Positions 11,091 through 20,303 of a stretch of DNA of 64,000 nucleotides are shown piece after piece. The notes under the pieces are model-generated. The model was not told the origin of the DNA and searched no databases. It saw only the letters and a program-made list of their open reading frames with translations. Origin of the DNA: Prorocentrum cordatum. Lineage: Eukaryota > Sar > Dinophyceae > Prorocentrales > Prorocentraceae. The stretch lies in assembly GCA_963575745.1 (NCBI GenBank), contig CAUYUJ010017873.1, forward strand, positions 27,501 to 91,500, given 5' to 3'. Position 1 is the first letter of the stretch. The number at the start of each line of letters is the position of its first letter. Made by a program: the position numbers and the translations under genes.

Positions 11091-11252
11091 ATTCGATCTC
11101 ATTCCCGCTCGCCATCTTGATCTCAGCTCGATCGGATGAATATTACTAAAAAATAGTCGTTCTCTGCATTTTTTTCCACATTATATACTTCAGGAAGCTC
11201 TACGAGTCCCCCGGCGGTAACAAAGGTTGACGGTTTATCGCCAGCGCCCAGT
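11091..11252 (+). mobile_element. internally deleted L unit
   Basis: Part of the L leader (GATATTCGATCTCATTCC...) jumps directly to the last tail bases (TCGTTCTCTGCATTTT...) and the hairpin. All satellite monomers are missing. The hairpin right stem is degraded (TTTATCGCCAGCGCCCAGT). Confidence 0.7.
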
Positions 11253-11480
11253 TCCTCTAGCTCATCGATGCCGAAGAGCTCTACGAGATACTAGCTCTCC
11301 AGCGCGCCGGAATTACACTTAAGCTTCCAGGAACTAGCCAAGGGAAGCTCCACGAGTTACTACCTCTCCAGCGCCCCGGAATTTCTCTTAAGCTTCCAGC
11401 AAGAACTCGCTAAGGGAAGCTCTACGAGTTATTTCTCTTGCGCTTCCGGCAATAACTTGCTAAGGGAAGCTCTACGAGTT
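11253..11480 (-). mobile_element. array of inverted H2 and H1 heads
   Basis: On minus: three successive H1 heads and one partial H2 head, without leaders or bodies. Several end in CTAGT. The head-to-tail chain suggests that heads can multiply without the rest of the unit. Confidence 0.6.
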
Positions 11481-12091
11481 GCTTGGCAGCGTCCAAAGCC
11501 CGGACAGCAAAGAGAACACACACCGGAAATGGCAAGCCCACGGAAGCTCTCGTGAAGCTCTTCTGGGGCTCTGGGGGGCTCCCCAACAGCGCTTCCGAAG
11601 CGTTGCCAGGAACGCCTCCACGCGAGTCTGCACGCGCGCAGGCCCGCGTAAATGCTCGCCGGCAGCTCTCTCCGACCCGCTGCGAGGTTTTATTGGTAGC
11701 GTCCAAAACCCGGGGAGCGAAGAGACCCTCGGGATCGAGAAATCTTTCCTGGAGAACGCTGGGAGGCTTCCCTGCAGCGCTGCTGAATGGCTGCCAGAAT
11801 CGCTTCCATGCGTGCCTGCACGCGCGCAGGCACGCGTGGAAGCTTGCCGGAAGCTCTCCCGGACCAACTGCTGGGTCGCCGGGGTTTCTGCGGGGAACGT
11901 GGAGCGCCGTGGAGGAGCTTCTGGCGGGCACCACCACCGTCCGGCTTCTAATCTTAAACCCTCTAGCAGCGAGCTCTCCGGGAACAAGGCGCTGCGGGGA
12001 TCGTGGACCGGCAAAGATGGGCTGCTGGCGGGCACCACCACCGTCCTGCTTCTAATCTAAAACCCTTTAGCTCTCCGAGAGCTCTCCGGGA
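11481..12091 (+). repeat. GC-rich modules, plus strand
   Basis: Starts with the module 5' motif (GGCAGCGTCCAAAGCCCGG) and repeats it near 11694 as GGTAGCGTCCAAAACCCGG. Contains CACGCGTG palindromes near 11630 and 11820 and two copies of the GGCACCACCACCGTCC segment. Overlapping open frames of up to 193 residues on both strands are consistent with GC-rich symmetric sequence, not genes. Confidence 0.65.
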
Positions 12092-12176
12092 ACTAGCTCC
12101 ATCCCGCGCCGGAATTCCTCTAGCTCATCGATAACGAAAAGCTCCCCAACTAGCTCTCTAGCGCGCCGGAATTAGC
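12092..12176 (-). mobile_element. inverted H2 and H1 head fragments
   Basis: Minus-strand H2 head from 12093 and the 3' part of an H1 head up to about 12175, lying between two GC-rich modules. Both are truncated. Confidence 0.55.
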
Positions 12177-12447
12177 GAAGCGACGCTTTGGGGGCGGGAA
12201 ATCTTTCCTGGGGGGGGCCTGGGAACCTCCCCTGCAGCGCTGCTGAAGCGCCGCGAGAAACGCTTCCATACGTGCCTGCACGCGTGCAGGCACACGTGGA
12301 AGTTTGGCAGAAACTCCCCCGGACCAGTTGCTGGCTCAGGCAAGTCGCTGCGAGGCCCCTGGAGCGACGGAAAGGAGCTCCTGGCAGGCACCACCACCGT
12401 CCGGCTTCTAATCTTAAACCTTTGGCTCTCAGCAAGCTCTCCGGGAA
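12177..12447 (+). repeat. GC-rich module
   Basis: One module with the near-palindrome around CCTGCACGCGTGCAGG (about 12270-12300) and the closing CCACCACCGTCCGGCTTCTA. No 5' GGTAGCGTCC motif is seen, so it is 5' truncated. Confidence 0.6.
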
Positions 12448-12572
12448 TTTCTCGTAAGCTTCCAGCAATGACTTGCTGAGGGAAGCCCTACGAGTTACTA
12501 GCTTTCCAGCGCCCCGGAATTACTCTTAAGCTTCCAGCAGTACCTTGCCAAGGGAAGCTCTACGAGTTACTA
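12448..12572 (-). mobile_element. two inverted H1 heads
   Basis: On minus, two H1 heads in tandem, each with the GCTTCC...GGAAGC stem. No leader or tail. Confidence 0.6.
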
Positions 12573-12856
12573 GGTTGCGTCCAAAACCCGGAGAGCAAAG
12601 AGGACACCCACTGAAAAGCTTCCTGGCAAGCCGCAGAAGCTCTCGTGAAGCTCTTCCGGGGCTCAGGGTGTTTCCCTGCAGCGTCTCTGGCACGATGCCA
12701 GGAACGCTTCCGCGCGTTCCCGCACGCGTGGAGGCACGCGTGGAAGCTTCCCGGAAGATCTCCCGGACACGCTGCCGGGTCGGGCGAGTGGCTGCGAGGA
12801 TCGTGGACCGGCGAAGATGGGCTGCTGGCGGGCACCACCACCGCCCGGCTTCTAAT
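12573..12856 (+). repeat. GC-rich module interrupted at its 3' part
   Basis: Starts GGTTGCGTCCAAAACCCGG and stops at GGCTTCTAAT, where the S unit begins. In complete modules CTTAAACCC follows that text. The 3' remainder is not found on the far side of the S unit. Confidence 0.6.
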
Positions 12857-13254
12857 ACCTCGTGGAGCTCTTCGGAACCGATGAGCTAGAGGAATTCCGG
12901 CGCGGGTGGAGCTAGTTGGCCCACCCGGCCGAGGCGGACAATATGATAACTTTTGGGTGGTTTTGCGAATATTTATAAGATATTTGACAATTTATTTTCA
13001 GAGAGCAGATTGTTTGCACCTGTAAACGACTATGAGGGCCTCTCTGTCTCAATATGAGCTTCCTGGGTGCAGTTTTACTATCAAAACACTTGGGGGAATC
13101 ATCTCCATGTCGAGACGAAAAAAAAACAATTTTCTCTTTTCCAAGAAATGCTTCCAGAAGCTTTCTCTTTCGACTCTGAGCACTCTCACGCGTGCAAGGA
13201 GCTCTACGAGGTTCCCGGCGGCGACCAGGTTGATGGTTCATCGCCGGCGCCAGT
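12857..13254 (+). mobile_element. complete S unit
   Basis: 398 bp from ACCTCGTGGAGCTC to GCGCCAGT. The left hairpin arm has GGCGGCGA opposite TCATCGCC, so one pair is lost. Its upstream neighbour is a GC-rich module cut at CTTCTAAT. Confidence 0.8.
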
Positions 13255-14307
13255 AACTCGTAGAGCTTCCCTTAGCTAGTTATAGCTGGAAGCTAAGAGT
13301 AATTCCGGCGCGCTGGAGAGCTAGTTGGCAAGAAAAATCTCGACGGAACTTTTGCTGACTTTTGCTCGGTTGAAAATTTCGTTCTCGAAATTCCGTTTGA
13401 GCTCTAGTTTTTTTCCCGTGATATTCGATCTTATTCCCGCTCGCCATCTTGATCTCAGCTCGATCGGGTCACTTTGAAGGTCAGAAAGCACTCTGGCGGG
13501 AACGCCCGTTTCGAGTCATCTTGATACGCGCTGTCGGTTTTCTGAACATAACTCGAGCTCTAGGGCAGCTACAGAGCTGGTAAGCACAGCTAATGCATGC
13601 AGAATGATCAGGCGCGTTCGCTTGTTGAACCCAGAGGTCTGAACTCAGTCTGTCAGCCGAGCTAGGTCCGCAAACCTGTTTGTATTATTCGAGTCAACTT
13701 GATACGCGTTGTCGGTATTTTCTACTTAACTCGAGCTGTAGGGCAGCTACAGTGCTGGTAAGCACTCGTACCGCACTGAGAATGATCAGACACGTCCGCC
13801 TGTTGAATCCATAGGTCTAAACTCGGTCTGCTAGCCGAGCTAGGTCCGCAAACCTATTCGTATTATTCCAGTAAACTTAATACGCGTTGTCGGTATTTTC
13901 TATTTAACTCGAGCTGTAGGGCAGCTACAGTGCTGGTAAGGACACGTATCGCACTCAGAATGATCAGGCGCGTTCGCCTGTTGAATCCAGAGCTCTGAAC
14001 TCGGTCGGTTGCGCGATCCAGAATCACGAAACTGTTCGGATTCTTCCAGTCATCTTGAGAGCTACTGGCGGCGTTCTGCACTCAATTCGGGCTGTAGGAG
14101 GCTGCAGGGCGGGTAATCACAGGAATCGATTCGGGGACATCAGACGCGTCCGTCTGTCGCATTCAGAGGTCTGAACTCGGTCTGATGCTCGAGTTCGGCT
14201 CAAAAACTATTCGTTCTCTGCAATTTTTTCCGACAGTATATGTTCTCAGGAAGCTCTACGAGTCCCCGGCGGTAACAAAGGTTGACGGTTTACCGCCGGC
14301 GCCCAGT
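13255..14307 (+). mobile_element. complete L unit
   Basis: H1 head with the AGCTA/TAGCT inner stem, leader, about four monomers and the standard tail ending at 14307. The hairpin is preceded by one C fewer than usual. Confidence 0.8.
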
Positions 14308-14660
14308 TCGCGGATAGCTCCTTGGAGATCTGAGGCTTTCCGATAAGAAACCGGCGGTGGGTGGTGAGGAGCACACGCCCACCTCCGCCTGTCCACGATT
14401 CTCGCAGCAGGTTGCCGGAACCAGCAGCAGGTCGGGGAGCGTAGCTTCCTAGCGTTTTCCAATACGCGCGGCTCCAGGGTGCGCGAAGCGCTTCGGCAGA
14501 GTTTCGGAAGAGCTTTGGCAGTTCTCGGATAGCGCTTTTGTTGGGCTACGTAATGTTGTTAGAGGAGAAGCTGGCGGGTGCGCGTGCATTGCCGCGCGCT
14601 CCACGATCCCCGCAGCGACTCGCCGGGGGTCTGCAGCGCATTCGGAAGCGCTGTTTCTAG
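14308..14660 (-). repeat. divergent GC-rich module
   Basis: Related to the GC-rich family by CCACGATTCTCGCAGCAGG and CCACGATCCCCGCAGCGACT, but much diverged and lacking the long CACGCGTG palindrome. Nothing coding is apparent. Confidence 0.45.
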
Positions 14661-15056
14661 CGTTGAATTCCGGCGCGGGGTGGAGCTAGTTCGCCCACCC
14701 AGCTGAGAATGTGAGAACTTTTGGGTGGTTTTGTGATTTTTGGAAAGATAAAGCAGATTTTACCTCGTAGAGCTCTGAATTCCGGCGCGGCGAAAATTTG
14801 AAAGATATTTGACCATTTATTTTGAAAAAGCAGATTTCTACGCCGAGCATTGACATATGAACTTCTCTCTGACAGCAGCTCAGCTCTCTCGATGCATTTT
14901 TGCATGAGTTGACTTCCGGGAACTGAGCGAATTTCAAGATTGTCGAAAGATCTCCATTTTTTGATTCTGTCTCGATTCTCTACACTCTTACTAGTGAGAG
15001 AAGCTCTACGAGGTTCCCGGCGGTGACCAGGTTGACGGTTCACCGCCGGCGCCAGT
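14661..15056 (+). mobile_element. rearranged S unit
   Basis: H2 tail, S body start, then an intervening head scrap at about 14762-14789 before the S body resumes at GATATTTGACC. It ends in the hairpin and GCCAGT. Probably two overlapping S copies joined by deletion. Confidence 0.65.
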
Positions 15057-15290
15057 TGAGAATTCATTTTGAGGAAGCAGATTTTTCGCATCTGTAAACG
15101 ACCACGAGGGCCTCTCTGTCTCAGTATGAGCTCTGTAGCCGCTTTTTCACTTGGCGGAACCATTTTCTTTTTATTTTTTTCGAGAAATGCCAGAAGCTCT
15201 CTCTTTCCACTATGAGCACTCTTACGCGTGAAATGAGCTCTACGAGGATCCCGGCAGTGACCAGGTTGGCGATTCACCGCCGGCGCCAGT
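15057..15290 (+). mobile_element. 5'-truncated S unit
   Basis: Starts inside the S body (TGAGAATTCATTTTGAGG) immediately after a CCAGT. The terminal hairpin is partly decayed (CCCGGCAGTGACC). Confidence 0.7.
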
Positions 15291-15525
15291 TACTCCGAGC
15301 ATTGACATATTAACTTTGTTCCCTAAGCAGCTCAACCTTCGAGAACCATTTTAGTACCAGTTCACTTAGAGGAACCGACTTGAGGTTAACTCCGAAAATC
15401 TTAACTTCAAGTTTTTGTAGAAAAGCTCCCAGAAGCTCTCGCTTTATCCTGAGCTGTCTTACGGATGCAAGAGCTCTACGAGGTTTTCGGCGGTGACCAG
15501 GTTGACGGTTCATCGCGGCGCCAGT
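15291..15525 (+). mobile_element. 5'-truncated S variant
   Basis: Begins TACTCCGAGCATTGACATAT, within the S body of the subtype seen at 3560-3640. It ends with a weakened hairpin and CCAGT. Confidence 0.65.
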
Positions 15526-15646
15526 ACCTTGTAGAGCTCCTCGCCATCATAAGCTAGAGGAATTCTGGCGCAGGGTGGAGCACGTACCTCGTAGAGCTCT
15601 CCGGCATCGACGAGCTAGAGGAATCCCGGCGCGGGATGGAGCTAGT
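15526..15646 (+). mobile_element. two tandem H2 heads
   Basis: Two head-only copies (15526-15585 and 15586-15646), each starting ACCT(C/T)GTAGAGCTC. The second ends GAGCTAGT, the first GAGCACGT. Neither has an S body. Confidence 0.65.
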
Positions 15647-15672
15647 AACTCGTAGAGCTTCCCTCAGCAAGT

Positions 15673-16071
15673 ACCTCGTAAAGCTCTGCGTCACCGATGA
15701 GCTAGAGGAATTCCGGCGCAGGGTGGAGCTAGTTGGCCGACCCGGCGAGAAAGGACAAAATGGTAACTTTTGAATGGATTTGCGAATATTTCAGAGATAT
15801 TTGACAATTCATTTTGAGAAAGCAGACTTTTCGCACCTGTAGTGGATTAAGACGCGTCTGCCAGTAAAATCTTGAGGTTCGTAGGTGCAGTATTACTATC
15901 AAAACACTTGACGGAACCGACGCTCGATAAAACAGAAAAATGTGATTTTTCGATTTTTTTCTTTTCTCACTCCAGAAGCTTACTCACAGTGTTCTGAGGA
16001 GCGCGGTGTGAGAAAAGAGCCCTACGAGGCCCCGCGGTAACCTGGTTGACGGTTTACCGCCGGTTCCCAGT
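15673..16071 (+). mobile_element. complete S unit inserted in an H1 hairpin loop
   Basis: 399 bp from ACCTCGTAAAGCTC to TTCCCAGT. It splits the H1 hairpin precisely inside its GTTA loop (AGCAAGT^TATTGCT) and causes no loss of head sequence. The subterminal repeat has drifted to GAGCCCTACGAGGC. Confidence 0.85.
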
Positions 16072-16599
16072 TATTGCTGGAAGCTTTAGAGTAATTCCGG
16101 AGCGCTGGAGAGCTAGTTGGCTAGAAAATCTCGACGGAACTTTTGGTGACTTTTGGTCGGTTGAAAATTTCGTTCTCGAAATTTGACCATTCGAGCTCTA
16201 GTATTTTTTTCCCGTGATATTCGATCTCATTCCCGCTCGCCATCTCGATCTCAGCTCGATCGGGTGAATATTACTGTCAAAAAGCACTGTGGCGGGATCG
16301 CCCGTTTGGAGTCATCTTGATACGCGCTGACGGTTTTCTGAACATAACTCGAGCTTCAGGGCAGCTACAGAGCTGATAAGCACACCTATCGCACTCAGAA
16401 TCATCAGGCGCGTTCGTCTGTTGAATCCAGAGGTCTGAACTCGGTCTGCTAGACGAGCTAGGTCTGCAAACTTATTCGTACTTGGGAACTCTCGGTTTTT
16501 TGTACTCAACTCGCGTTTGTCTGTCGAATTCAGAGCTGTGAACTCGGTCTGCTGCCCGATCTAGAATCGCGAAACTATTCGTATTGGTCGAACCATCTT

Positions 16600-16733
16600 A
16601 TTCAGAATAGGTTCCCCCTCCCAGCCGCGGCCGCAGCCAGCAGCCGCGGCCGCGGTTGGAAGAGGACAATCACCGCGAAAAAATCGCGATAGCTTCCCCC
16701 TTCCAGCCGCGGTCGCAACCACAGAGAAGTGCT
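16600..16733 (+). mobile_element. CG-rich palindromic insert of about 134 bp
   Basis: Interrupts a monomer between CATCTT and GAGAAGTGCT, which are adjacent in other monomers. Contains CCAGCCGCGGCCGC opposite GCGGCCGCGGTTGG as an inverted pair, and CGCGA/TCGCG around AAAAA. Unlike any other repeat in the window. Could be a small inverted-repeat element. Confidence 0.5.
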
Positions 16734-17138
16734 CTCGGTTTCCTCCATTCAACTCGCGCTAAGGGGAGCTACAGTGCTGGTGGTCACATGAATCGATTTG
16801 AAAACATCAGACGCGTCCGCCTGTCGAATCCAGAGCTCGGAACTCGGTCTGCTGCCCGAATTAGGTCTGCGAAACTATTGTATTGTTGGAGTCATCCTGA
16901 GAGGTGCTGTCAGTTTTCTGCACTCAACTCGGGCTGTAGGGGGGCTGCAGGGCTGACAATGACAGGAGTCGACTCGCAGATATCAGACGCGTCCGCCTGT
17001 CGCATTGAGAGGTCACAAAATATTCACTATGAGTCGGAATGTTGGTAGGTGCTCGGTGTTCTCAACTTCAGTCGAGCTGGAAGCTCTACGAGCCTCCCGG
17101 CGGTAACCAAGGTTGACGGTTTACCGCCGGCGTCCAGT

Positions 17139-17457
17139 TGGTCGACCTGGCCAGAAAAGACAAAGTGATAACTTTTGGATGGTTTTGCAATTTTTTGAAA
17201 GATGATTTACAATTCATTTTAAGAAAGCAAATTTTTCGCACCTGTAAACGACTATGAGGCCTCTCTGTCTTAGTATGAGCTCTGTAGGCGCACTTTTACT
17301 ATCAAAACACTTGAGGGAACCATCTTCATGTCGAAACGAACATTTTTTTTCGAGAAATGCTTCCAGAAGCTTTCGACTCCGAGCACTGTTACACGTGAAA
17401 TGAGCTCTACGAGGTTCCCGGCGGTGACTAGGTTGACGGTTCACCGCCGGCGCCAGT
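17139..17457 (+). mobile_element. S unit without H2 head
   Basis: Begins TGGTCGACCTGGCCAG directly after CCAGT. S body with ATCTTCATGTCGAAACG and the GGTGA/TCACC hairpin ending GCCAGT. Confidence 0.75.
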
Positions 17458-17793
17458 TGGTCGATCTGGCCAGAACGGACAATATGATAACTTTTGGGTG
17501 GTTTTGCAATGTTTTGAAAGATATTTGACCATTTATTTTGAGAAAGCAGATTTTTCGCACCTGCAGACGAGTATGAGGGCCTCTGCATCTTGATATGAGC
17601 TCTCTATATGCAATTCTAATATTAAAACACTTGGCGAAACCACGTTTATGTCGAGATCAAAAAATCATGTTTCTCTTTTTCGAGAAATGCTTCCAGAAGC
17701 CCACTCTTCAGATGCTGATCACTCTAACGCGTGTCAGGAGCTCTACGAGGTTCCCGGCGGTGATCAGGTTGACGGTCTACCGCCGGCGCCGGT
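17458..17793 (+). mobile_element. S unit without H2 head
   Basis: Direct tandem neighbour of the previous S unit. It ends GCGCCGGT, so the final CCAGT is mutated. The hairpin is slightly degraded (GGTGATC...GGTCTACC). Confidence 0.7.
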
Positions 17794-18340
17794 CTAAAAC
17801 CCTCTAGCTCTCAAAAGCTCTTCGGGAACTTGGTAGCGACCAAAACCCGGCGAGCGAGGAGGCCCTTGGGGACAGGAAATCTTTCCTAGAAACTCCCTGA
17901 GGCCCTCTTGAAGCGCTTCGAAGGCACTGCCAGGCACGCGCCCATGCGTGTCTGCACGCGTGCCGGCGCACGTGCTTTCCTGCAATGCCCTGTCAAACCC
18001 TACAGGGGCGTCTGCAGAGCACTGTCAACCCTTTCTGAAGCCATCCTGCATTGCTGCGGACCCGCTGCCGGGCCGGGCGAGTTGCTGCGGGGTTCGTGGA
18101 GCGGCGCAGATGGGATGCTGGCGGGCACCACCACCGTCCGGTTTCTAATCTAAAACCCTCTAGCTCTCAGAGAGCTCTTCGGGAAAAACCCCGAGAGCAA
18201 AGAGGACACGCATTGGAAAGGCGAGTTGCTGCGAGGATCGTGAACCGGCGAAGATGAGCTGCTGGCGGGCTACACCACCGCCCGGCTTTAATCTAAACCC
18301 TCTAGCTCTCAGAGAGCTCTCCGGGAACGAATAGTTAAAT
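17794..18340 (+). repeat. GC-rich modules
   Basis: Begins with the closing segment of one module, then ACTTGGTAGCGACCAAAACC, the module 5' motif, followed by a diverged body. Two further short pieces end in CTCTCAGAGAGCTCTCCGGG. No palindrome as long as at 36712. Confidence 0.6.
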
Positions 18341-18401
18341 ACCTCGTAGAGCTCTTCGGCATCGATGAGCTAGAGCAAGTCCGGCGCGGAATGAAGCTAG
18401 T
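18341..18401 (+). mobile_element. solo H2 head
   Basis: From ACCTCGTAGAGCTCTTCGG to AAGCTAGT, 61 bp, followed directly by a G-family head. Confidence 0.65.
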
Positions 18402-18746
18402 GTCTCGTAGAGCTCTGATGGTAGAAGAGCTAGAGGAATTCTGCGAAAAGAGCTAGTTGGCGAAATGTCGAAAAGACGCAATCATACCTTCCGCGGCCTG
18501 GCTCAGCCGATTTTGCAGTTCTAACAATTCGTTTGGGCTGCTATTTGCGCAGAGCGAAGCTTGGCATTACAGAAGTTATCTTACAACTTCTTAGTTCATT
18601 CTGTCGAAAATTTTTTCGAGCGAAGCCAGGGACCGACTTCACGTCGGCAGTCCAAACATGCAATTTTCCAGTTTTACAGAACATGCCATCAGAAGCTATC
18701 CGCTTGCACTTCCTGGTTCTCTCAGGGGTCTGCTTGCACTTCTAGT
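18402..18746 (+). mobile_element. G-family unit
   Basis: Head GTCTCGTAGAGCTCTGATGG, then TGGCGAAATGTCGAAAAG and a body with CCGCGGCCTGGCTCAGCCG and CATTACAGAAG. It ends GCACTTCTAGT without the CCGGCGG hairpin. Another unit (18747) follows at once. Related to S through its head, distinct in the body. Confidence 0.65.
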
Positions 18747-19012
18747 GCCTCGTAGAGCTCTGATGGTAGAAGAGCTAGAAGAATTTGGCAACCGGGTGAA
18801 GCTAGTTGGCGAAATGTCGAAAAGGGACAGCAATCATACCTTCCGCGGCCTGGCTCAGCCGATTTTGCAGTTCTAACAATTCGTTTGGGCTGCTTTTTGC
18901 GCAGAGCGAAGCTTGACATTACAGAAGTTACCTCACAAATTCTTAGTTCATTCTGTCGAAAAATTCTCCCGAGCGAAGCCAGGGCCTGACTTCACGTTGG
19001 CAGTCCAAAAAT
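18747..19012 (+). mobile_element. G-family unit, 5' part
   Basis: Head GCCTCGTAGAGCTCTGATGG and body up to GTCCAAAAAT, where an M unit begins. In the other copies (18650, 43990) GCAATTTTCCAG follows. The missing remainder is not found downstream here. Confidence 0.65.
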
Positions 19013-19877
19013 ACCTCGTAGAGCTCTTCGGCATCGATGAGCTAGAGGAATCCCGGCGCGGGGTGGAGCTAGTTGGTCGACCCGACCAAAAGAGACAATG
19101 TGATAACCTTGGGTCGGTTTTGCTTTGATTTTGAAGATATTTGACAATTCATTTTGAGAACCGGTATTTTTCTCACGTGTAGTGGGTTATGCCGCGTCTG
19201 CCAGTTAAATTCTCAGGTCCGTAGCTGCCCTATTACTATCAAAAGACTTGCTGGAACCAACTGCGTTTCCGAGTCATCTTGACACGCGTCACTGTTTTCT
19301 GTACTTAACTCGAGATTCCGAGAGCTACAGAGCTGATGCTTACAGAAACCGATTCAGAATGATCAGGCGCGTTCGCCTGTTGCATCCAGAGGCCTGAACC
19401 CGGTCTGCTACTCGAGCTAGGTAAAAGTCATCTTCACCAGTGATGCCGGTTTTCTGTACTCAACTCAAGATTCAGAGGAGCTAGAGAGCTGGTACGCACA
19501 TAAACTGATTCAGTATCACCAGGCGCTTGCGTCTGTTGCATCGAGAGGCCTGAACTCGTTCTGCTAGTCGAGCTAGGTCCACAACACTATTCGTATTTCT
19601 CAAGTTCTCTTTAGAGACGCTGTCGGTATTCTGCACTTAACTCTAGCTGTAGCGCAGCTACAGAGGTGGTACGCACAGAAACCGATAGAGGAGCTCTGAA
19701 CAGAGTCTGCTTCTCGAGCTGAGTCCGCAAAACTATTTGTATGCGATCGATTTTTTAGATTTTTTTGGCTCTCGCTTAAGCTTGCTTCACGTGTTCCGAG
19801 AAGCTGGGCAAGAAAGAGCTCTACGATACGAGGTCCCCGGCGGTAACCAGGTTGACGGTTTACCGCCGGCGCCCAGT
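19013..19877 (+). mobile_element. M unit: S-type head with satellite-like interior
   Basis: ACCTCGTAGAGCTC head and an S-like start (TGGTCGACCCGACC), then diverged monomers (CAGAAACCGATTCAGAATGATC...) and a hairpin tail. The subterminal repeat carries a small insertion (AGCTCTACGATACGAGGT). M units look like a mosaic of S ends and L-like monomers. Compare 44225 and 58575. Confidence 0.65.
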
Positions 19878-20213
19878 CGGTCGACCCGGCCAGAAAGGAC
19901 AAAGTGATCACTTTTGGGTGGTTTTGCGAATATTTGAAAGATATTTGACAATTCATTTTGAGAAAGCAGATTTTTCGCAGCTGTAGTGGGTTATTTCGCG
20001 TCTGCCAGTAAAATTTTCAGGTCTATAGGTGCAGTATTACTATCAGATCACTTGGCGGAACCGACGTTGAATAAAAACAGTAAAACGTGATTTTTCGAGT
20101 TTTTTGTTTCTCGCTCCAGAATCTTTCTATGTGTTCCGACGATCGCCGTGCAAGAAAAGAGCTCTACGAGGTTCCCGGCGGTGACCAGGTTGACGGTTTA
20201 CCGCCGGTTCCAT
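19878..20213 (+). mobile_element. S unit without H2 head
   Basis: Starts CGGTCGACCCGGCCAG and ends with the hairpin and GGTTCCATT. The expected final CCAGT reads CCATT. Confidence 0.7.
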
Positions 20214-20303
20214 TATCTTTTAACTATTTGCAAAACCACCCGAAAGTTGCTACATTGTCCGCCTCGGCCGGGTGGGCCAACTAGCTCCACCCCGCGCCGG
20301 AAT
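20214..20303 (-). mobile_element. inverted H2 head plus S start
   Basis: On minus, an H2 3' part followed by the first bases of an S body, cut at 20214 where it meets the preceding terminus. Same broken arrangement as at 8911. Confidence 0.6.

Larger units (their letters stand above)
15647..17138 (+). mobile_element. L unit split by an S insertion in its head hairpin
   Basis: H1 5' half (15647-15672, ending CAGCAAGT) is separated from the H1 3' half (16072 on, TATTGCTGGAAGC) by an S unit. The L unit then continues through leader, monomers and tail to 17138. A 134-bp CG-rich insert lies in its monomers at 16600-16733. The tail uses the variant GGAAGCTCTACGAGCC. Confidence 0.8.

Noticed and set aside
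11479-12060. Overlapping frames of about 190 residues on both strands as genes
   Set aside because: They overlap each other and follow from high GC and palindromic content. The sequence is a repeat module.
143-17793. Integron attC-like cassette array
   Set aside because: The paired termini resemble recombination hairpins, but there is no integrase, no cassette ORFs and no attC core sites. Nested precise insertions fit transposition better.
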